Assembly: GCF_016918565.1 (NCBI RefSeq) | Contig: NZ_JAFFQD010000001.1 | Coordinates: forward strand, 248,001 to 312,000 | Direction of reading: 5' to 3' | DNA: 64,000 nt | Source of the DNA: Desulfogranum marinum | GTDB lineage: Bacteria > Desulfobacterota > Desulfobulbia > Desulfobulbales > Desulfobulbaceae | Shown: positions 34,965 through 44,018 of the stretch, piece by piece | How the letters are laid out: the number at the start of each line of letters is the position of its first letter | How positions within the stretch are numbered: the stretch's first letter is position 1 | Translations under genes and position numbers: made by a program | The notes under the pieces: model-generated | Told to the model about the DNA's origin: nothing | The model's input: only the letters and a program-made list of their open reading frames with translations | Database searches by the model: none

Positions 34965-35231
34965 CTATTTTGATAAGCGTTTGGAAATACGGTGGTAGGT
35001 TTCCTTCAGCTCTTCACCCACAATCTTGGCTTTGGCGATTACCTCTTCTGAAGTTTCAATGGTATCGTCGGCTATTTCAGAGGCCTTGACTTTCACTTGA
35101 CCCCATTTTTTTTCTGCCTCCTCATACTCTTTCTTGGCATCCATTGAGGCAAGATGCATCTTCACTTTTACTTGATCTCGCTCCTGCTTCACCTTTTGGA
35201 CCAGCTTGTCAAATTCTTTTTGCAACTCCAC
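34965..35231 (-). CDS. Small helical hypothetical protein
   Basis: The 88-residue protein is almost entirely helical and charged (KLVQKVKQERDQVKVKMHLA, EEAEKKWGQVKVKASEIADD), with a coiled-coil look and no signal peptide. AGGAGG stands four bases before a GTG start at 35231, which makes expression likely. Similar small lysine/glutamate-rich proteins are often stress- or membrane-associated, but no function can be assigned. Confidence 0.65.
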   Translation of the reverse strand: MELQKEFDKLVQKVKQERDQVKVKMHLASMDAKKEYEEAEKKWGQVKVKASEIADDTIETSEEVIAKAKIVGEELKETYHRISKRLSK

Positions 35232-35402
35232 AATTCCTCCTTAAACATTTTGTGTACTAAACCTTCGATTGACGAATTTGCTCTTTCAGCCACTTCGTTT
35301 TCATTAAATTAATCATTTTTATTAACAAACAAGTCATTTATTATTCTCATGTTATCTTCTGACGCTGTTTTCAAGACATCACGCTCACCACAGGCCCGAT
35401 AT

Positions 35403-35419
35403 CGGAGTCAGCATTTACC
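35403..35419 (+). repeat. 17-bp motif copy with CACAGG flank
   Basis: CGGAGTCAGCATTTACC, preceded by CACCACAGGCCCGATAT, the same flank arrangement as other family A members. Confidence 0.6.
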
Positions 35420-35672
35420 TCCGAGCATTGATTTTCTATAAAATTACGCGGATATCCCAAGCTATTTACTCCGCAAGGCCTGGGTTCCGACATATTAAAG
35501 CTGTTGACTTCCAAATTCCAGTCTTGTTACCTTTCTTACAATATAGACTGCCCGGAGAAGAGAAATGGAGAGTTAACTCTTTTGTTCATTTTGTTTTCTC
35601 TTTGCAGATTATTCCCTATCGAAAAATTTATTTATTATCTCATCAAATTTATCACACGACAACCTTTCAGCG

Positions 35673-36650
35673 ATGGCTATTTTTTCAGCTTTAAACAGTG
35701 CTATATGGTTACATAAAATGCCTTTTGCACTGCTGCTTGGTGTTTTGACAAGTGTATTCTCTGCACAGGCGACGACTTTTCCATTGCCGGCCGAAGGTGT
35801 CGACCTTGTTGGGTCGAAGATTGCTGTCAAATCGCTCGCTCAGGAGACCTTGCTTGATATCGCCCGTCAGTTTGATCTGGGGCAGGAAGAAATCCTGCTT
35901 GCCAATCCGGACGTAGATCGCTGGATGCCGGGAGAAGGAACAGACGTCACCCTGCCAGGCATGTTTATTTTACCTCGTGCCGACCGTAAAGGAATCGTGC
36001 TCAACCTGCCCGAGATGCGACTCTATTATTATCACAAAAGCGAACAGGATAAAAAGCCAATGGTGGCATCCTATCCGGTAAGTGTGGGACGGATGGACTG
36101 GACAACCCCGTTGGGAAAAGGTTGGATTGTAAAAAAGGACAAAGATCCGGTTTGGCGCCCACCCGAATCTCTTAAGCTAGAGGCCATCGCTGACGGTGAA
36201 GACCCGCTGCCGGATGTGGTTTTACCCGGCCCTGACAACCCTCTTGGAAGTTATGCACTGCGCTTGAGCATCCCTGGTTACCTGATCCACAGTACCAACA
36301 AGCCCTTTGGAGTGGGGATGCGGGTGACCCATGGCTGCGTACGGATGTATCCGGAAGACATTGAAGAACTTTTTTCTATTATACCAGTCCAGACCATGGT
36401 GCAGATTGTGAACCAGCCAATCAAGCTCGGCTGGCAAAACAATACTCTGTTTATGGAAGTTCACCCATTGATGGATGAAGACCAGAAAAAAAACACGAAC
36501 CTGATCTGCATGGCCTATGAAATGATACTGACGGAAATCGAAAACATGGACGCAATATTGGATGTAAAAACCATAAAAAAAGCATTGCAGGAGCAAAACG
36601 GCATGCCGGTTCCTATCACCGTTTTCGTCTCAAGTGGTTATGAGTTTTGA
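35673..36650 (+). CDS. L,D-transpeptidase (YkuD/ErfK type)
   Basis: The 325-residue exported enzyme has a signal sequence (MPFALLLGVLTSVFSAQATT), a LysM-like N-terminal region (AQETLLDIARQFDLGQEEIL), and a YkuD domain with catalytic THGCVRMYPED and its partner YLIHSTNKPFGVG. Family enzymes make 3-3 peptidoglycan cross-links or attach Lpp-type lipoproteins to the wall. The domain layout (LysM, YkuD, C-terminal tail) resembles ErfK/YbiS/YcfS, the Lpp-linking type. The start may be ATG 35673 or 35718; neither has a good ribosome site. An Lpp-like gene lies 1.7 kb downstream. Confidence 0.9.
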   Translation: MAIFSALNSAIWLHKMPFALLLGVLTSVFSAQATTFPLPAEGVDLVGSKIAVKSLAQETLLDIARQFDLGQEEILLANPDVDRWMPGEGTDVTLPGMFILPRADRKGIVLNLPEMRLYYYHKSEQDKKPMVASYPVSVGRMDWTTPLGKGWIVKKDKDPVWRPPESLKLEAIADGEDPLPDVVLPGPDNPLGSYALRLSIPGYLIHSTNKPFGVGMRVTHGCVRMYPEDIEELFSIIPVQTMVQIVNQPIKLGWQNNTLFMEVHPLMDEDQKKNTNLICMAYEMILTEIENMDAILDVKTIKKALQEQNGMPVPITVFVSSGYEF

Positions 36651-37110
36651 ACAAGGTTAAGTGGATCGGTCCGCAAAGATAAGCGCGCAGGCCCGTAATC
36701 AAGTTTGATTTGGCCCCACATTAAGCGAGAACAACAACTAAAAGGTTGTGAACTTGCTGAGATGGAGAACAGGAAAAATATAAACTGGAGAACTGTCAGG
36801 GGCAGGATTCCCTCTACTCCCCTTAATTGCGAGCCGCTACAGTTAGAAAATTTTATACTGTATTATGAAAATTGACATATACTACAAGTTAAGCTGATGA
36901 TTCCAGATGAAAAAGCTTCTGCATATTCAGCCGGTTAAAAAAATTGCTTGGCATCAAGTAGTGGTCTGTTAATTCATTGCATTATGGCATAACCAGTGCT
37001 CCTAGCCTGATGAAGAACAACAATGCAGGTTGCCGACAAAATCCTGTTTTTTCACCTCAAAAAAAGCCCTGACTTTAGAACCGTTAACCAGCTATCAGTC
37101 TAATTCAGCA

Positions 37111-37854
37111 ATGAAAACCAAATCTACAATCCACAGCCCCATCGGCACCGTTTCGCCCCAAACATCTCCCGCTAATGCGGCGAAAGCCTATTCTGACGCC
37201 GCGACTACCCCTCGTCGAACAGTAAGTGATACCACATCGATAATGGGTATACCTGAAGCCGAATTTACGCCAAAAGTTCGCGAAGCGCTTCTAGCTCTCA
37301 TGCAGGAAGTAGACAATCTGCGTAGAGAGCTAGATGATGTAAAGAAACGTCTTGCTGCGGAAAAACAGATAGCGGACCAGGATCCGCTGCTGCCTATCTA
37401 TAATCGCAGAGCATTTGTGCGAGAACTGACAAAAATTCAAGCATCAATAGAAAGATATCATGGAAAAGCGAGCCTGGTCTATATTGACCTTAATAATTTC
37501 AAAACGATAAATGACAATTATGGTCACCAGGCTGGAGACTATGTTCTGCATGAGTTTTCCAAAAGATTGGTGGAGTCGGTCCGCGAAACTGATGTCGTTG
37601 GCAGGCTCGGCGGTGACGAGTTTGGCCTCATTTTATCAAACACGAAACCAGAGGCATCATCTGTTCTGATAAACCGGCTTTCCGAAGGACTTCATACTCG
37701 TCCTATTTTTTGGAAAAAGCAACCTCTTGATGTAAGTATGGCCTGTGGGATAGTCACCATTAAGCCCGGAGAGGATGTCCAGGATATCATGGCCATGGCT
37801 GACGGTGAGATGTATTTGCAGAAATCGAAATCCAAAGAAGTAAATCGCCCCTAG
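37111..37854 (+). CDS. GGDEF-domain protein (probable diguanylate cyclase)
   Basis: The protein of ~247 residues has a short Pro/Thr-rich N-terminus, a helical linker (ALLALMQEVDNLRRELDDVK) and a GGDEF domain with the active-site string VGRLGGDEFGLIL and IYNRRAFVRELTK. The metal-binding Asp (YIDLNNFKTINDN) is intact, so c-di-GMP synthesis is likely. No inhibitory RxxD is obvious. No membrane or sensor domain is seen. The frame extends upstream to a TTG at 37030, but ATG 37111 is the more natural start; the ribosome site is weak for both. Confidence 0.85.
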   Translation: MKTKSTIHSPIGTVSPQTSPANAAKAYSDAATTPRRTVSDTTSIMGIPEAEFTPKVREALLALMQEVDNLRRELDDVKKRLAAEKQIADQDPLLPIYNRRAFVRELTKIQASIERYHGKASLVYIDLNNFKTINDNYGHQAGDYVLHEFSKRLVESVRETDVVGRLGGDEFGLILSNTKPEASSVLINRLSEGLHTRPIFWKKQPLDVSMACGIVTIKPGEDVQDIMAMADGEMYLQKSKSKEVNRP

Positions 37855-37919
37855 TTATTGCACACATTGCCAAATTACAGGAGCCTGTCGGCTTGAGTAA
37901 TTTTTTCTTCAAACCAAGG

Positions 37920-38010
37920 CATTGTCGGAAAGATAAGCACAGCCATATACTTAACATCGGAGTCCACGCTTACTTTGCAAGTATTATTTTTTAAGCAATA
38001 ACGAACAGTT
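37920..38010 (+). repeat. Family A repeat fragment with 17-bp motif
   Basis: CCATATACTTAACAT precedes CGGAGTCCACGCTTACT (37958-37974), then a T-rich block ATTATTTTTTAAGCAATAAC as in the family A copies. The rest of 37855-38331 holds no gene that I can support. Confidence 0.6.
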
Positions 38011-38331
38011 GAGGAGAAATGGTTTATGGACTTCCGGCAATGCCGCTATGTGTCCGGACCGAACATACAACACTATCGGTCAGCAGCGGTCACGGTCCAT
38101 TCGTAACCTGACACGCGCCCAGGTATCGCGATCGCAGACCCGCGAGGAGGCCTCCACCGGAAATTGGATTAAAAACAGATAAAAAACGCCGGATAGGCTT
38201 ATGCTTACTTAGCATGTGTCCGGTTTAAGCATTATACGGGCCACTACAGTTAGGCGAAAGGTTTCTGCGCGGAAGAGAGACAGAGCCCCATCTTTACGTG
38301 GAGGGGCTCCAATGAAAAAGAGTGTGGAAGA

Positions 38332-38607
38332 TTATTTGTACATTGCCTTTTTAAACATACGGTCGATTTTGCTTTCTGTGGTTTTAGAAGTTGCATCGGC
38401 GTCCTGGGCCATCGCGTTGGCATTTTGCGCAATCGTTTTTGCCTCTTGAGCAATAGCCTTCGCCTCTTCTGCAGTTTTCAGAGCCGCATCGGCTGTCTGG
38501 TTCGCCTGTTGGGCCTGGAGCCTGACGGCATCTAAATCCTTGGTCGTAGCACAACCTGTAAGCCCGATAGCGATGAACAACGCAAGTACTGCAATAGTGT
38601 GTCTCAT
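38332..38607 (-). CDS. Lpp-like major outer membrane lipoprotein (alanine-zipper)
   Basis: The 91-residue lipoprotein has a signal ending LFIAIGLTGC (lipobox LTGC), then heptad-like alanine repeats (QQANQTADAALKTAEEAKAI, AQNANAMAQDADATSKTTES) forming a coiled coil. It ends IDRMFKKAMYK. The final Lys recalls the E. coli Lpp terminus YRK, which is joined to peptidoglycan by L,D-transpeptidases. AAGGAGG precedes the ATG. Two L,D-transpeptidase genes flank it. A hairpin (GAGCCCC / GGGGCTC, 38283-38309) lies past its stop. Confidence 0.85.
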   Translation of the reverse strand: MRHTIAVLALFIAIGLTGCATTKDLDAVRLQAQQANQTADAALKTAEEAKAIAQEAKTIAQNANAMAQDADATSKTTESKIDRMFKKAMYK

Positions 38608-38742
38608 GATTGAATAGCCTCCTTGTTAGGATTTATGGGATGGTATTTCCGGCAGTTCCCCTTACCTCGTAACACTATTAACTATAATGCTGGCAGATTA
38701 GACGGGCCATTCTTTTTCTATGTGAAAGATAAAAAAGCGGAC

Positions 38743-39381
38743 TCATCGTATTTCAACCGAAGTTCCGATGCTGATCCATTTCGTAAGGCGATCAATCTGT
38801 TCATTGGTCAGGGCAACACAGCCATTGGTCCAATTATATTGTCTATGGACGTGAATATCTCCCTTCCCTATACCGTGTATTCCCAGGTTGCCGCCAAGAA
38901 TGGTATCCTGAGGAGGAAGACGCCCTGATGCAAAGGCCCGGCGGATTACGTTCCATGTCTTTTTATCAAGATACCCTGCAAGAAAGGCACGTTCTGCATA
39001 TTCTTGACTGGGATAGCGAAAGCCAAAAAAGCGATGGAAGGACGTATCCTCAGTTATCCAGGCAATGGTAAAATGCCCCAGAGGGGTAGTGTTATCACCT
39101 CTTCTTCTATCAGTATCCGCCCCATAACGACCAATTGCGATATCTGTAAAGGTAACCGCTTCCTTGTCACCTTGCATGACTTTCAAGGTAAGCGCTTTGG
39201 TGTCTATAAGAATCCAACTTGTATTTTGGCCACCACTCACCGGACAGACCAGCAGAATCGACATGGCAACAACATATACACTGGAAACCAGGGAAGACAA
39301 TACCGGTCGTATTATGCGCATAAACAGAGACATATATAAACAAAAACAATCTGTTAACAGTATCAAGCGTTCATCATCCAC
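38743..39381 (-). CDS. L,D-transpeptidase (YkuD domain), periplasmic
   Basis: The ~212-residue protein has a signal or anchor (VVAMSILLVCPVSGGQ) and a YkuD domain: LGHFTIAWI, GIHGIGKGDI, and the catalytic NWTNGCVALTNEQID. It lacks the LysM-like domain of the gene at 35673. The true start is uncertain (39381, 39333 or 39321); none has a clear ribosome site. It lies 135 bp upstream of the Lpp-like gene on the same strand, so the two may be co-expressed. Confidence 0.87.
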   Translation of the reverse strand: MDDERLILLTDCFCLYMSLFMRIIRPVLSSLVSSVYVVAMSILLVCPVSGGQNTSWILIDTKALTLKVMQGDKEAVTFTDIAIGRYGADTDRRRGDNTTPLGHFTIAWITEDTSFHRFFGFRYPSQEYAERAFLAGYLDKKTWNVIRRAFASGRLPPQDTILGGNLGIHGIGKGDIHVHRQYNWTNGCVALTNEQIDRLTKWISIGTSVEIR

Positions 39382-39647
39382 GCTAGCAGTCTTAACACAC
39401 TTCTTTTATCATAAAAAAACACTGTCGACTCAATGTGCCGATTCTGTCGCTTTTACTTCTTTTTTGTAGGAATCACACCAAGCAGTCAGCCCTCTTTCCT
39501 GGCCACCAGATGTCGGCTCACCACAGATAACCAATTATTTTGCATAACAAAATATTTTTCAGGCGAAGATGGATCAAGGTTTGCTTAACATAATTAGACC
39601 ACCAGCCATCACTGTAATCAATTACGGGTAATCTGAGGAACATAATC

Positions 39648-39869
39648 ATGGCTCAATATACCTGCCCCAGTTGCGGATCAAAATATTTTCTGGCCTCAAA
39701 AACAGGTCCGAAAATAATTTTTCAAGTTACACTTGAGCGTACGGTAGAGTTTATCCAATTGGCCACCGGCACTATTAGCGACCTGGTTATTGACACACAC
39801 AAAATTTATTGCGGTGCTTGTAGCTGGCATGGGAGCTTGAACGAAGTGGTTGAATCACACACAGATTGA
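39648..39869 (+). CDS. Small zinc-ribbon-like protein
   Basis: The 73-residue protein has two CxxC pairs (TCPSCGSKYF near the start, YCGACSW near the end) that would hold one zinc ion. Between them is an aliphatic stretch (ELATGTISDLVIDT-like). GAGGAACATAATC precedes the ATG. It stands ~50 bp before the ArsC-like nitrogenase-associated gene and could be in the same transcript. Function unknown. Confidence 0.75.
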   Translation: MAQYTCPSCGSKYFLASKTGPKIIFQVTLERTVEFIQLATGTISDLVIDTHKIYCGACSWHGSLNEVVESHTD

Positions 39870-39917
39870 CAGTATGGAAACCCCATCGTACTACCTGTAA
39901 CAACAAGAGGCAATCAT

Positions 39918-40334
39918 ATGACTTTTATCCAATTTTTTGAAAAACCCGGCTGCATTAACGGCGAAAAACAAAAAAATATTCTGATCGAGGCCGGTAATGA
40001 TCTTGAATGTATAAATATACTTGAACACCCCTGGAGTCGAGAGGAATTAGCCCCTTTTATTACTGAAAAGGAGCCATCTTTAATCATGAACCATACCGCA
40101 CCTGCGATTAAGAAAGGAGAAATAGTCCCTGAAAACTTACAACACGATGAAGCGGTTACCCTCATGATCGAAAATCCGATACTCATCAAACGCCCACTCA
40201 TACGGGTTGACGGCATGTCGATCCAAGGATTTACAGATGAACGGCTTACTCCTTACCTCGGAGCATGGGACGGGAAAGATGATGTCATTACCTGTCCAAA
40301 CTTACGGTCTATATCCTGTGACGAGAGGAAATAG
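39918..40334 (+). CDS. ArsC-family nitrogenase-associated protein (NifO-like)
   Basis: The 138-residue thioredoxin-fold protein matches the nitrogenase-associated branch of the ArsC/Spx family. FFEKPGCINGEKQKNILIEA carries a single active-site Cys, followed by EHPWSREELAPFI and ENPILIKRPLIRVDG. The CxxC of Spx and the arsenate-reductase Arg set are not obvious, so it is unlikely to be a true arsenate reductase. The genome's nif genes support a link to nitrogen fixation. AGAGGCAATCAT precedes the ATG. The biochemical role of the family is not settled. Confidence 0.8.
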   Translation: MTFIQFFEKPGCINGEKQKNILIEAGNDLECINILEHPWSREELAPFITEKEPSLIMNHTAPAIKKGEIVPENLQHDEAVTLMIENPILIKRPLIRVDGMSIQGFTDERLTPYLGAWDGKDDVITCPNLRSISCDERK

Positions 40335-40385
40335 CCGGAGGGCCGCCCGCCGACGCACCACAAAGCCGAACCGAATACAATTATA

Positions 40386-40428
40386 GGCCATCTTGAATAA
40401 TGGCTTAATGGCTTTTATTCAAGATGCC
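40386..40428. repeat. Short hairpin repeat with GGCATCTTGAATAA termini
   Basis: GGCCATCTTGAATAA (40386-40400) and TTATTCAAGATGCC (40415-40428) pair as a stem. The same ends border the family A element at 3805-3979. It is probably a deleted miniature element or a terminator for the upstream gene. Confidence 0.7.
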
Positions 40429-40596
40429 GCATAATAAATTCTAGGCAAAAAACACGCCTCCATATACAAAACCACTCATCACCAGCACGAACCCACCCAA
40501 GTTACCCCCACCTCTAACCCGAACTTCCCATTACCTTTTTGATTTCAGCATCAATTGCTTGATATTATTACTTAAAGGCAAATTATACAATGAACT

Positions 40597-40748
40597 GTCT
40601 GTTTTTCGTTTTAAATCAAAAAGCTCCCCCTTCGGGTCAACAGATTTTTCAGCAGGCTCTACGTTACAAACCACTTGTGGCAGTTTACTACAACTGCGTG
40701 GTTTGTGCCTTGCCCTGCGAAAAACTTTATTGATGAGAAATCCGGGCC
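40597..40748 (-). repeat. Dispersed repeat, family C copy 2
   Basis: Minus-strand reading matches 33914-34097 (CCCGGATTTCTCATCAATAA, TTTTTCGCAGGGCAAGGCAC, GTTTGTAACG, CGAAAAACAGAC) but without the tandem GGTAGCGAAGACTCCG units. It lies upstream of the urea transporter promoter; no gene is present in 40335-40940. Confidence 0.85.
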
Positions 40749-40944
40749 AAGTATGCTTTTCTAAAAAAATACATAACAGTCATATTTTTACAAATAACTA
40801 ATTTTTATATAACAAAAATGTACATTAAGCCGACCCGTCACTGATCAACCCTTTTAGCGCTAACCCATTTAAAGAAAACAATTAATCGGACTATCAGTCT
40901 TTTAAGTACAGCAGTACGCAGACTTTTCCCTCTCGCAAGCAGCA

Positions 40945-40960
40945 TGGCACGCTTCTTGGT
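40945..40960 (+). promoter_or_regulatory. Probable sigma-54 promoter of the urea uptake operon
   Basis: TGGCACGCTTCTTGGT matches the -24 box exactly (TGGCACG). The -12 box is TTGG instead of TTGC, at the correct spacing. It lies ~75 bp before the urtA start. Confidence 0.75.
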
Positions 40961-41035
40961 ATACAAACGACAATTGCAACAATCTTGATAGGCTTGAAGA
41001 TTTCTCTACAAAAAATTTTACACAAGAGGACAAAA

Positions 41036-42322
41036 ATGAAACTCAAGAAAAAGGTGACCACAGCGCTTGGCATGACGGCTCTTGCCGTGACGATTTCAGC
41101 TTCAGCAATGGCTGCCGACACCATCAAAGTCGGCATACTGCATTCCCTTTCAGGCACCATGGCTATTAGTGAAACTACCCTCAAAGACACGATGCTCATG
41201 CTGATTGATGAGCAAAACAAAAAAGGTGGCGTTCTGGGCAAAAAACTTGAAGCCGTTGTTGTCGATCCTGCATCCAACTGGCCTCTTTTTGCTGAAAAAG
41301 CCAAAGAGCTTATCGAGAAGGAAAAGGTCGTAGCGACATTCGGTTGCTGGACGTCCGTGTCCAGAAAATCGGTTCTTCCGGTTTTCGAAGAACAAAACAG
41401 CCTGCTGTTTTACCCAGTACAGTACGAAGGTGAAGAGTCCTCGAGAAACGTTTTTTACACAGGCGCTGCGCCGAACCAACAGGCTATCCCTGCGGTGGAT
41501 TACTTGATGACCGAGATCGGTGTCAAACGCTGGGTACTTGCAGGCACTGACTATGTTTATCCGCGAACGACCAACAAGATCCTCGAAGCCTACCTTAAGG
41601 CAAAAGGGGTTGCAGCTGCCGATATCATGATCAACTATACTCCGTTCGGACACTCTGATTGGCAGTCTATCGTTGCTGATATTAAAAAATTCGGTTCCGA
41701 AGGCAAGAAAACCGCAGTGGTTTCAACCATTAATGGTGATGCCAATGTGCCCTTTTACAAAGAACTCGGCAATCAGGGCATCACTGCCGACAATATTCCG
41801 GTTGTCGCATTCTCCGTCGGCGAAGAAGAACTCTCAGGTATCGACACCAAACCTCTGGTCGGCCATCTTGCGGCCTGGAACTACTTCATGAGCGTTGACA
41901 GCGAAGTAAACGACGCATTCATTGAGAGCTGGCAAAAATTCATCAAAAGTGAAAACCGCGTAACCAATGATCCCATGGAAGCACATTATATCGGTTTCAA
42001 CATGTGGGTGAAAGCAGTAGAAAAGGCCGGTACAACCGATGCTGAAGCCGTTCAAGACGCGATAATCGGCGTCACTGTTCCCAACCTCTCCGGTGGTTAC
42101 TCGGCAATGATGCCCAATCACCATATCACCAAGCCCGTACTTATCGGTGAAATTCAAGATGACGGGCAATTCGAGATTGTCTGGCAAACCTCCGGGCTTG
42201 AGGTTGGTGACGCATGGTCTGATTACCTGGAAGGTTCAAAAGACCTGATCTCCGACTGGCGTAAGCCTCTTTCCTGCGGTGCATACAATGTGGTGACCGC
42301 CAAGTGCTCGGGTACAAACTAA
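41036..42322 (+). CDS. urtA: Urea ABC transporter substrate-binding protein UrtA
   Basis: The 428-residue precursor has a signal peptide (TTALGMTALAVTISASAMA, cleavage before ADTIKVG). The mature part is an amide/urea-binding protein of the Urt type: ILHSLSGTMAISETTLKDTM, VVDPASNWPLFAEKAKELIE and FYPVQYEGEESSRNVFYTGA, the last two being UrtA signatures. It captures urea in the periplasm. GAGG stands seven bases before ATG 41036; the frame upstream to 40985 lacks a site. A sigma-54-type promoter precedes it. A stable hairpin (42336-42366) separates it from urtB. Confidence 0.95.
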   Translation: MKLKKKVTTALGMTALAVTISASAMAADTIKVGILHSLSGTMAISETTLKDTMLMLIDEQNKKGGVLGKKLEAVVVDPASNWPLFAEKAKELIEKEKVVATFGCWTSVSRKSVLPVFEEQNSLLFYPVQYEGEESSRNVFYTGAAPNQQAIPAVDYLMTEIGVKRWVLAGTDYVYPRTTNKILEAYLKAKGVAAADIMINYTPFGHSDWQSIVADIKKFGSEGKKTAVVSTINGDANVPFYKELGNQGITADNIPVVAFSVGEEELSGIDTKPLVGHLAAWNYFMSVDSEVNDAFIESWQKFIKSENRVTNDPMEAHYIGFNMWVKAVEKAGTTDAEAVQDAIIGVTVPNLSGGYSAMMPNHHITKPVLIGEIQDDGQFEIVWQTSGLEVGDAWSDYLEGSKDLISDWRKPLSCGAYNVVTAKCSGTN

Positions 42323-42335
42323 AAATCCCCCTCCT

Positions 42336-42366
42336 CTCCCCGGAAATTTACATACTTTCCGGGGAG
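42336..42366 (+). promoter_or_regulatory. Intercistronic hairpin between urtA and urtB
   Basis: A perfect 11-bp stem CTCCCCGGAAA / TTTCCGGGGAG with a 9-base loop and no T-run. Such structures often stabilise the abundant binding-protein mRNA. Confidence 0.75.
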
Positions 42367-42398
42367 TACTCTGAGTATCCTCAACCACCAAATAAGCC

Positions 42399-44015
42399 AT
42401 GAATACGGTCCTCCAATTTATCATAACGGGTTTACTTTTCTGCCTACCGATACTCTCCACGTCAGTTGCCTTTGGTGCCACTCAATCAGCGGAATTCGAG
42501 CAAGGAGTTCAACTCCTGGCAAGCAAGAGTTTCACTGAAAAAGAGCAGGCTATTCACATGATCGGTAACAGCGGCGACCCGTTAGCCATCAAGACCCTAC
42601 AGGCCGTATATGCAGGCAAACTTTTTTTTGTAAAAAAAGACAAAACCCTTGTCTACGGCGAGCCCGACGGATCAACGTATTCAGTTACCGATTTCATATC
42701 AGGAGAAGACCTCGGGCTTATAAAAAAAAGAAAACTCAAAAAGATCACCATCAACAATAAGCTGCGCGGGGTTTTAAAAAGTGTTCTGGCAGGATTGAAC
42801 CTCCAGCACCCTGATCCAAAACAACGATTGGCGGCAGCAGAGGAAATTCTGACAGGATTAAACCCTGAGCTGATAACCTTACTGAAAAAAAGCTTACTAA
42901 CAGAGCAGGACCCGGAAGTACGGGAAGCGCTGACATCCGCTCTTGCGGTAGCAGGGCTGCACCACCAGGACCCTCAACAACGACTGGCTTCCCTGGCGTT
43001 GATTGCCGGCAACCTGAACCCGGTTGTGAAAAATGCTATCCAGGCGCTGATTGAAAAAGAGAATGATCCGATTGTCCTCAAAAAGGCTGAAGCCGCGTTA
43101 AAGGTAATCGAAGCCAAATCAACATGGTATGCGCGACTGGAAACATTATTTTTCGGCCTGAGCCTAGGCTCAGTTCTAGTGTTAGCAGCCATAGGTTTAG
43201 CCATAACCTTCGGCGTCATCGGCGTGATCAACATGGCCCATGGCGAACTGATTATGCTGGGTGCCTATACCACCTACGTACTCCAACAGCTCATGCCCAA
43301 TTACATTGGTCTTGCCCTGGCCCTCTCCATACCGGCAGCCTTTTGCGTATCGGGCTTAACAGGCATCCTGATCGAAAAGTCTGTGATTCGCTTTCTCTAT
43401 GGACGCCCCCTGGAAACACTGCTGGCCACCTTTGGGATTAGCCTGGTCCTGCAACAAACCGTACGTTCAATATTTTCACCGCTGAACCGAAGCGTCGCCA
43501 CTCCCGACTGGATGAGCGGCTCGCTGGTTATCAACCCGCTCCTTTCGCTGACAACCAACAGGGTAACCATTTTCCTCTTTGCCATGATTGTTTTTGCAGG
43601 TCTGTTCGTCCTCCTGAAAAAAAGCTCACTTGGCCTTAATGTACGGGCAGTCGCTCAAAATAGAAACATGGCCCGGGCCATGGGCGTTAAAGCAGCCCGG
43701 GTTGACGCCCTTACCTTCGGCCTTGGGTCCGGCATTGCAGGTATCGCCGGTGTCGCACTTTCTCAGTTGACCAATGTCGGCCCAAACCTCGGTCAGGCAT
43801 ATATAATCGACTCATTTATGGTCGTTGTATTCGGCGGTGTTGGCAATTTGTGGGGAACACTTGTTGGCGGCTTATCCCTTGGTATAGCCAATAAATTTCT
43901 GGAACCGTGGATCGGTGCTGTTCTCGCAAAAATTATCATTCTTATTTTCATTATCCTTTTTATCCAGAAACGTCCCCAGGGTCTTTTCCCGCAAAAGGGC
44001 CGAGCTGCGGAGTAA
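42399..44015 (+). CDS. urtB: Urea ABC transporter permease UrtB
   Basis: The 538-residue protein has a signal-like N-terminus and a ~240-residue periplasmic or cytoplasmic HEAT-like repeat region (LNLQHPDPKQRLAAAEEIL, LHHQDPQQRLASLAL), which is usual in UrtB. A LivH-type permease follows from ~250: GVIGVINMAHGELIMLGAYT, LLATFGISLVLQQTVR and AVAQNRNMARAMGVKAARVD. With UrtC it forms the channel. It starts 76 bp after urtA without a clear ribosome site. Confidence 0.94.
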   Translation: MNTVLQFIITGLLFCLPILSTSVAFGATQSAEFEQGVQLLASKSFTEKEQAIHMIGNSGDPLAIKTLQAVYAGKLFFVKKDKTLVYGEPDGSTYSVTDFISGEDLGLIKKRKLKKITINNKLRGVLKSVLAGLNLQHPDPKQRLAAAEEILTGLNPELITLLKKSLLTEQDPEVREALTSALAVAGLHHQDPQQRLASLALIAGNLNPVVKNAIQALIEKENDPIVLKKAEAALKVIEAKSTWYARLETLFFGLSLGSVLVLAAIGLAITFGVIGVINMAHGELIMLGAYTTYVLQQLMPNYIGLALALSIPAAFCVSGLTGILIEKSVIRFLYGRPLETLLATFGISLVLQQTVRSIFSPLNRSVATPDWMSGSLVINPLLSLTTNRVTIFLFAMIVFAGLFVLLKKSSLGLNVRAVAQNRNMARAMGVKAARVDALTFGLGSGIAGIAGVALSQLTNVGPNLGQAYIIDSFMVVVFGGVGNLWGTLVGGLSLGIANKFLEPWIGAVLAKIIILIFIILFIQKRPQGLFPQKGRAAE

Positions 44016-44018
44016 GTC

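Noticed and set aside
34669-34998. Plus-strand frame of 109 codons
   Set aside because: It includes a copy of the dispersed 17-bp motif and overlaps the supported small gene on the other strand; no coding signs.
38020-38160. Short GC-richer frame starting MDFRQCRYVSGPNIQHYRSA
   Set aside because: The RGPN-like string recalls the start of cyanophycin-synthetase-type ligases, but it stops after ~26 codons and nothing downstream continues the similarity. Too weak to call.
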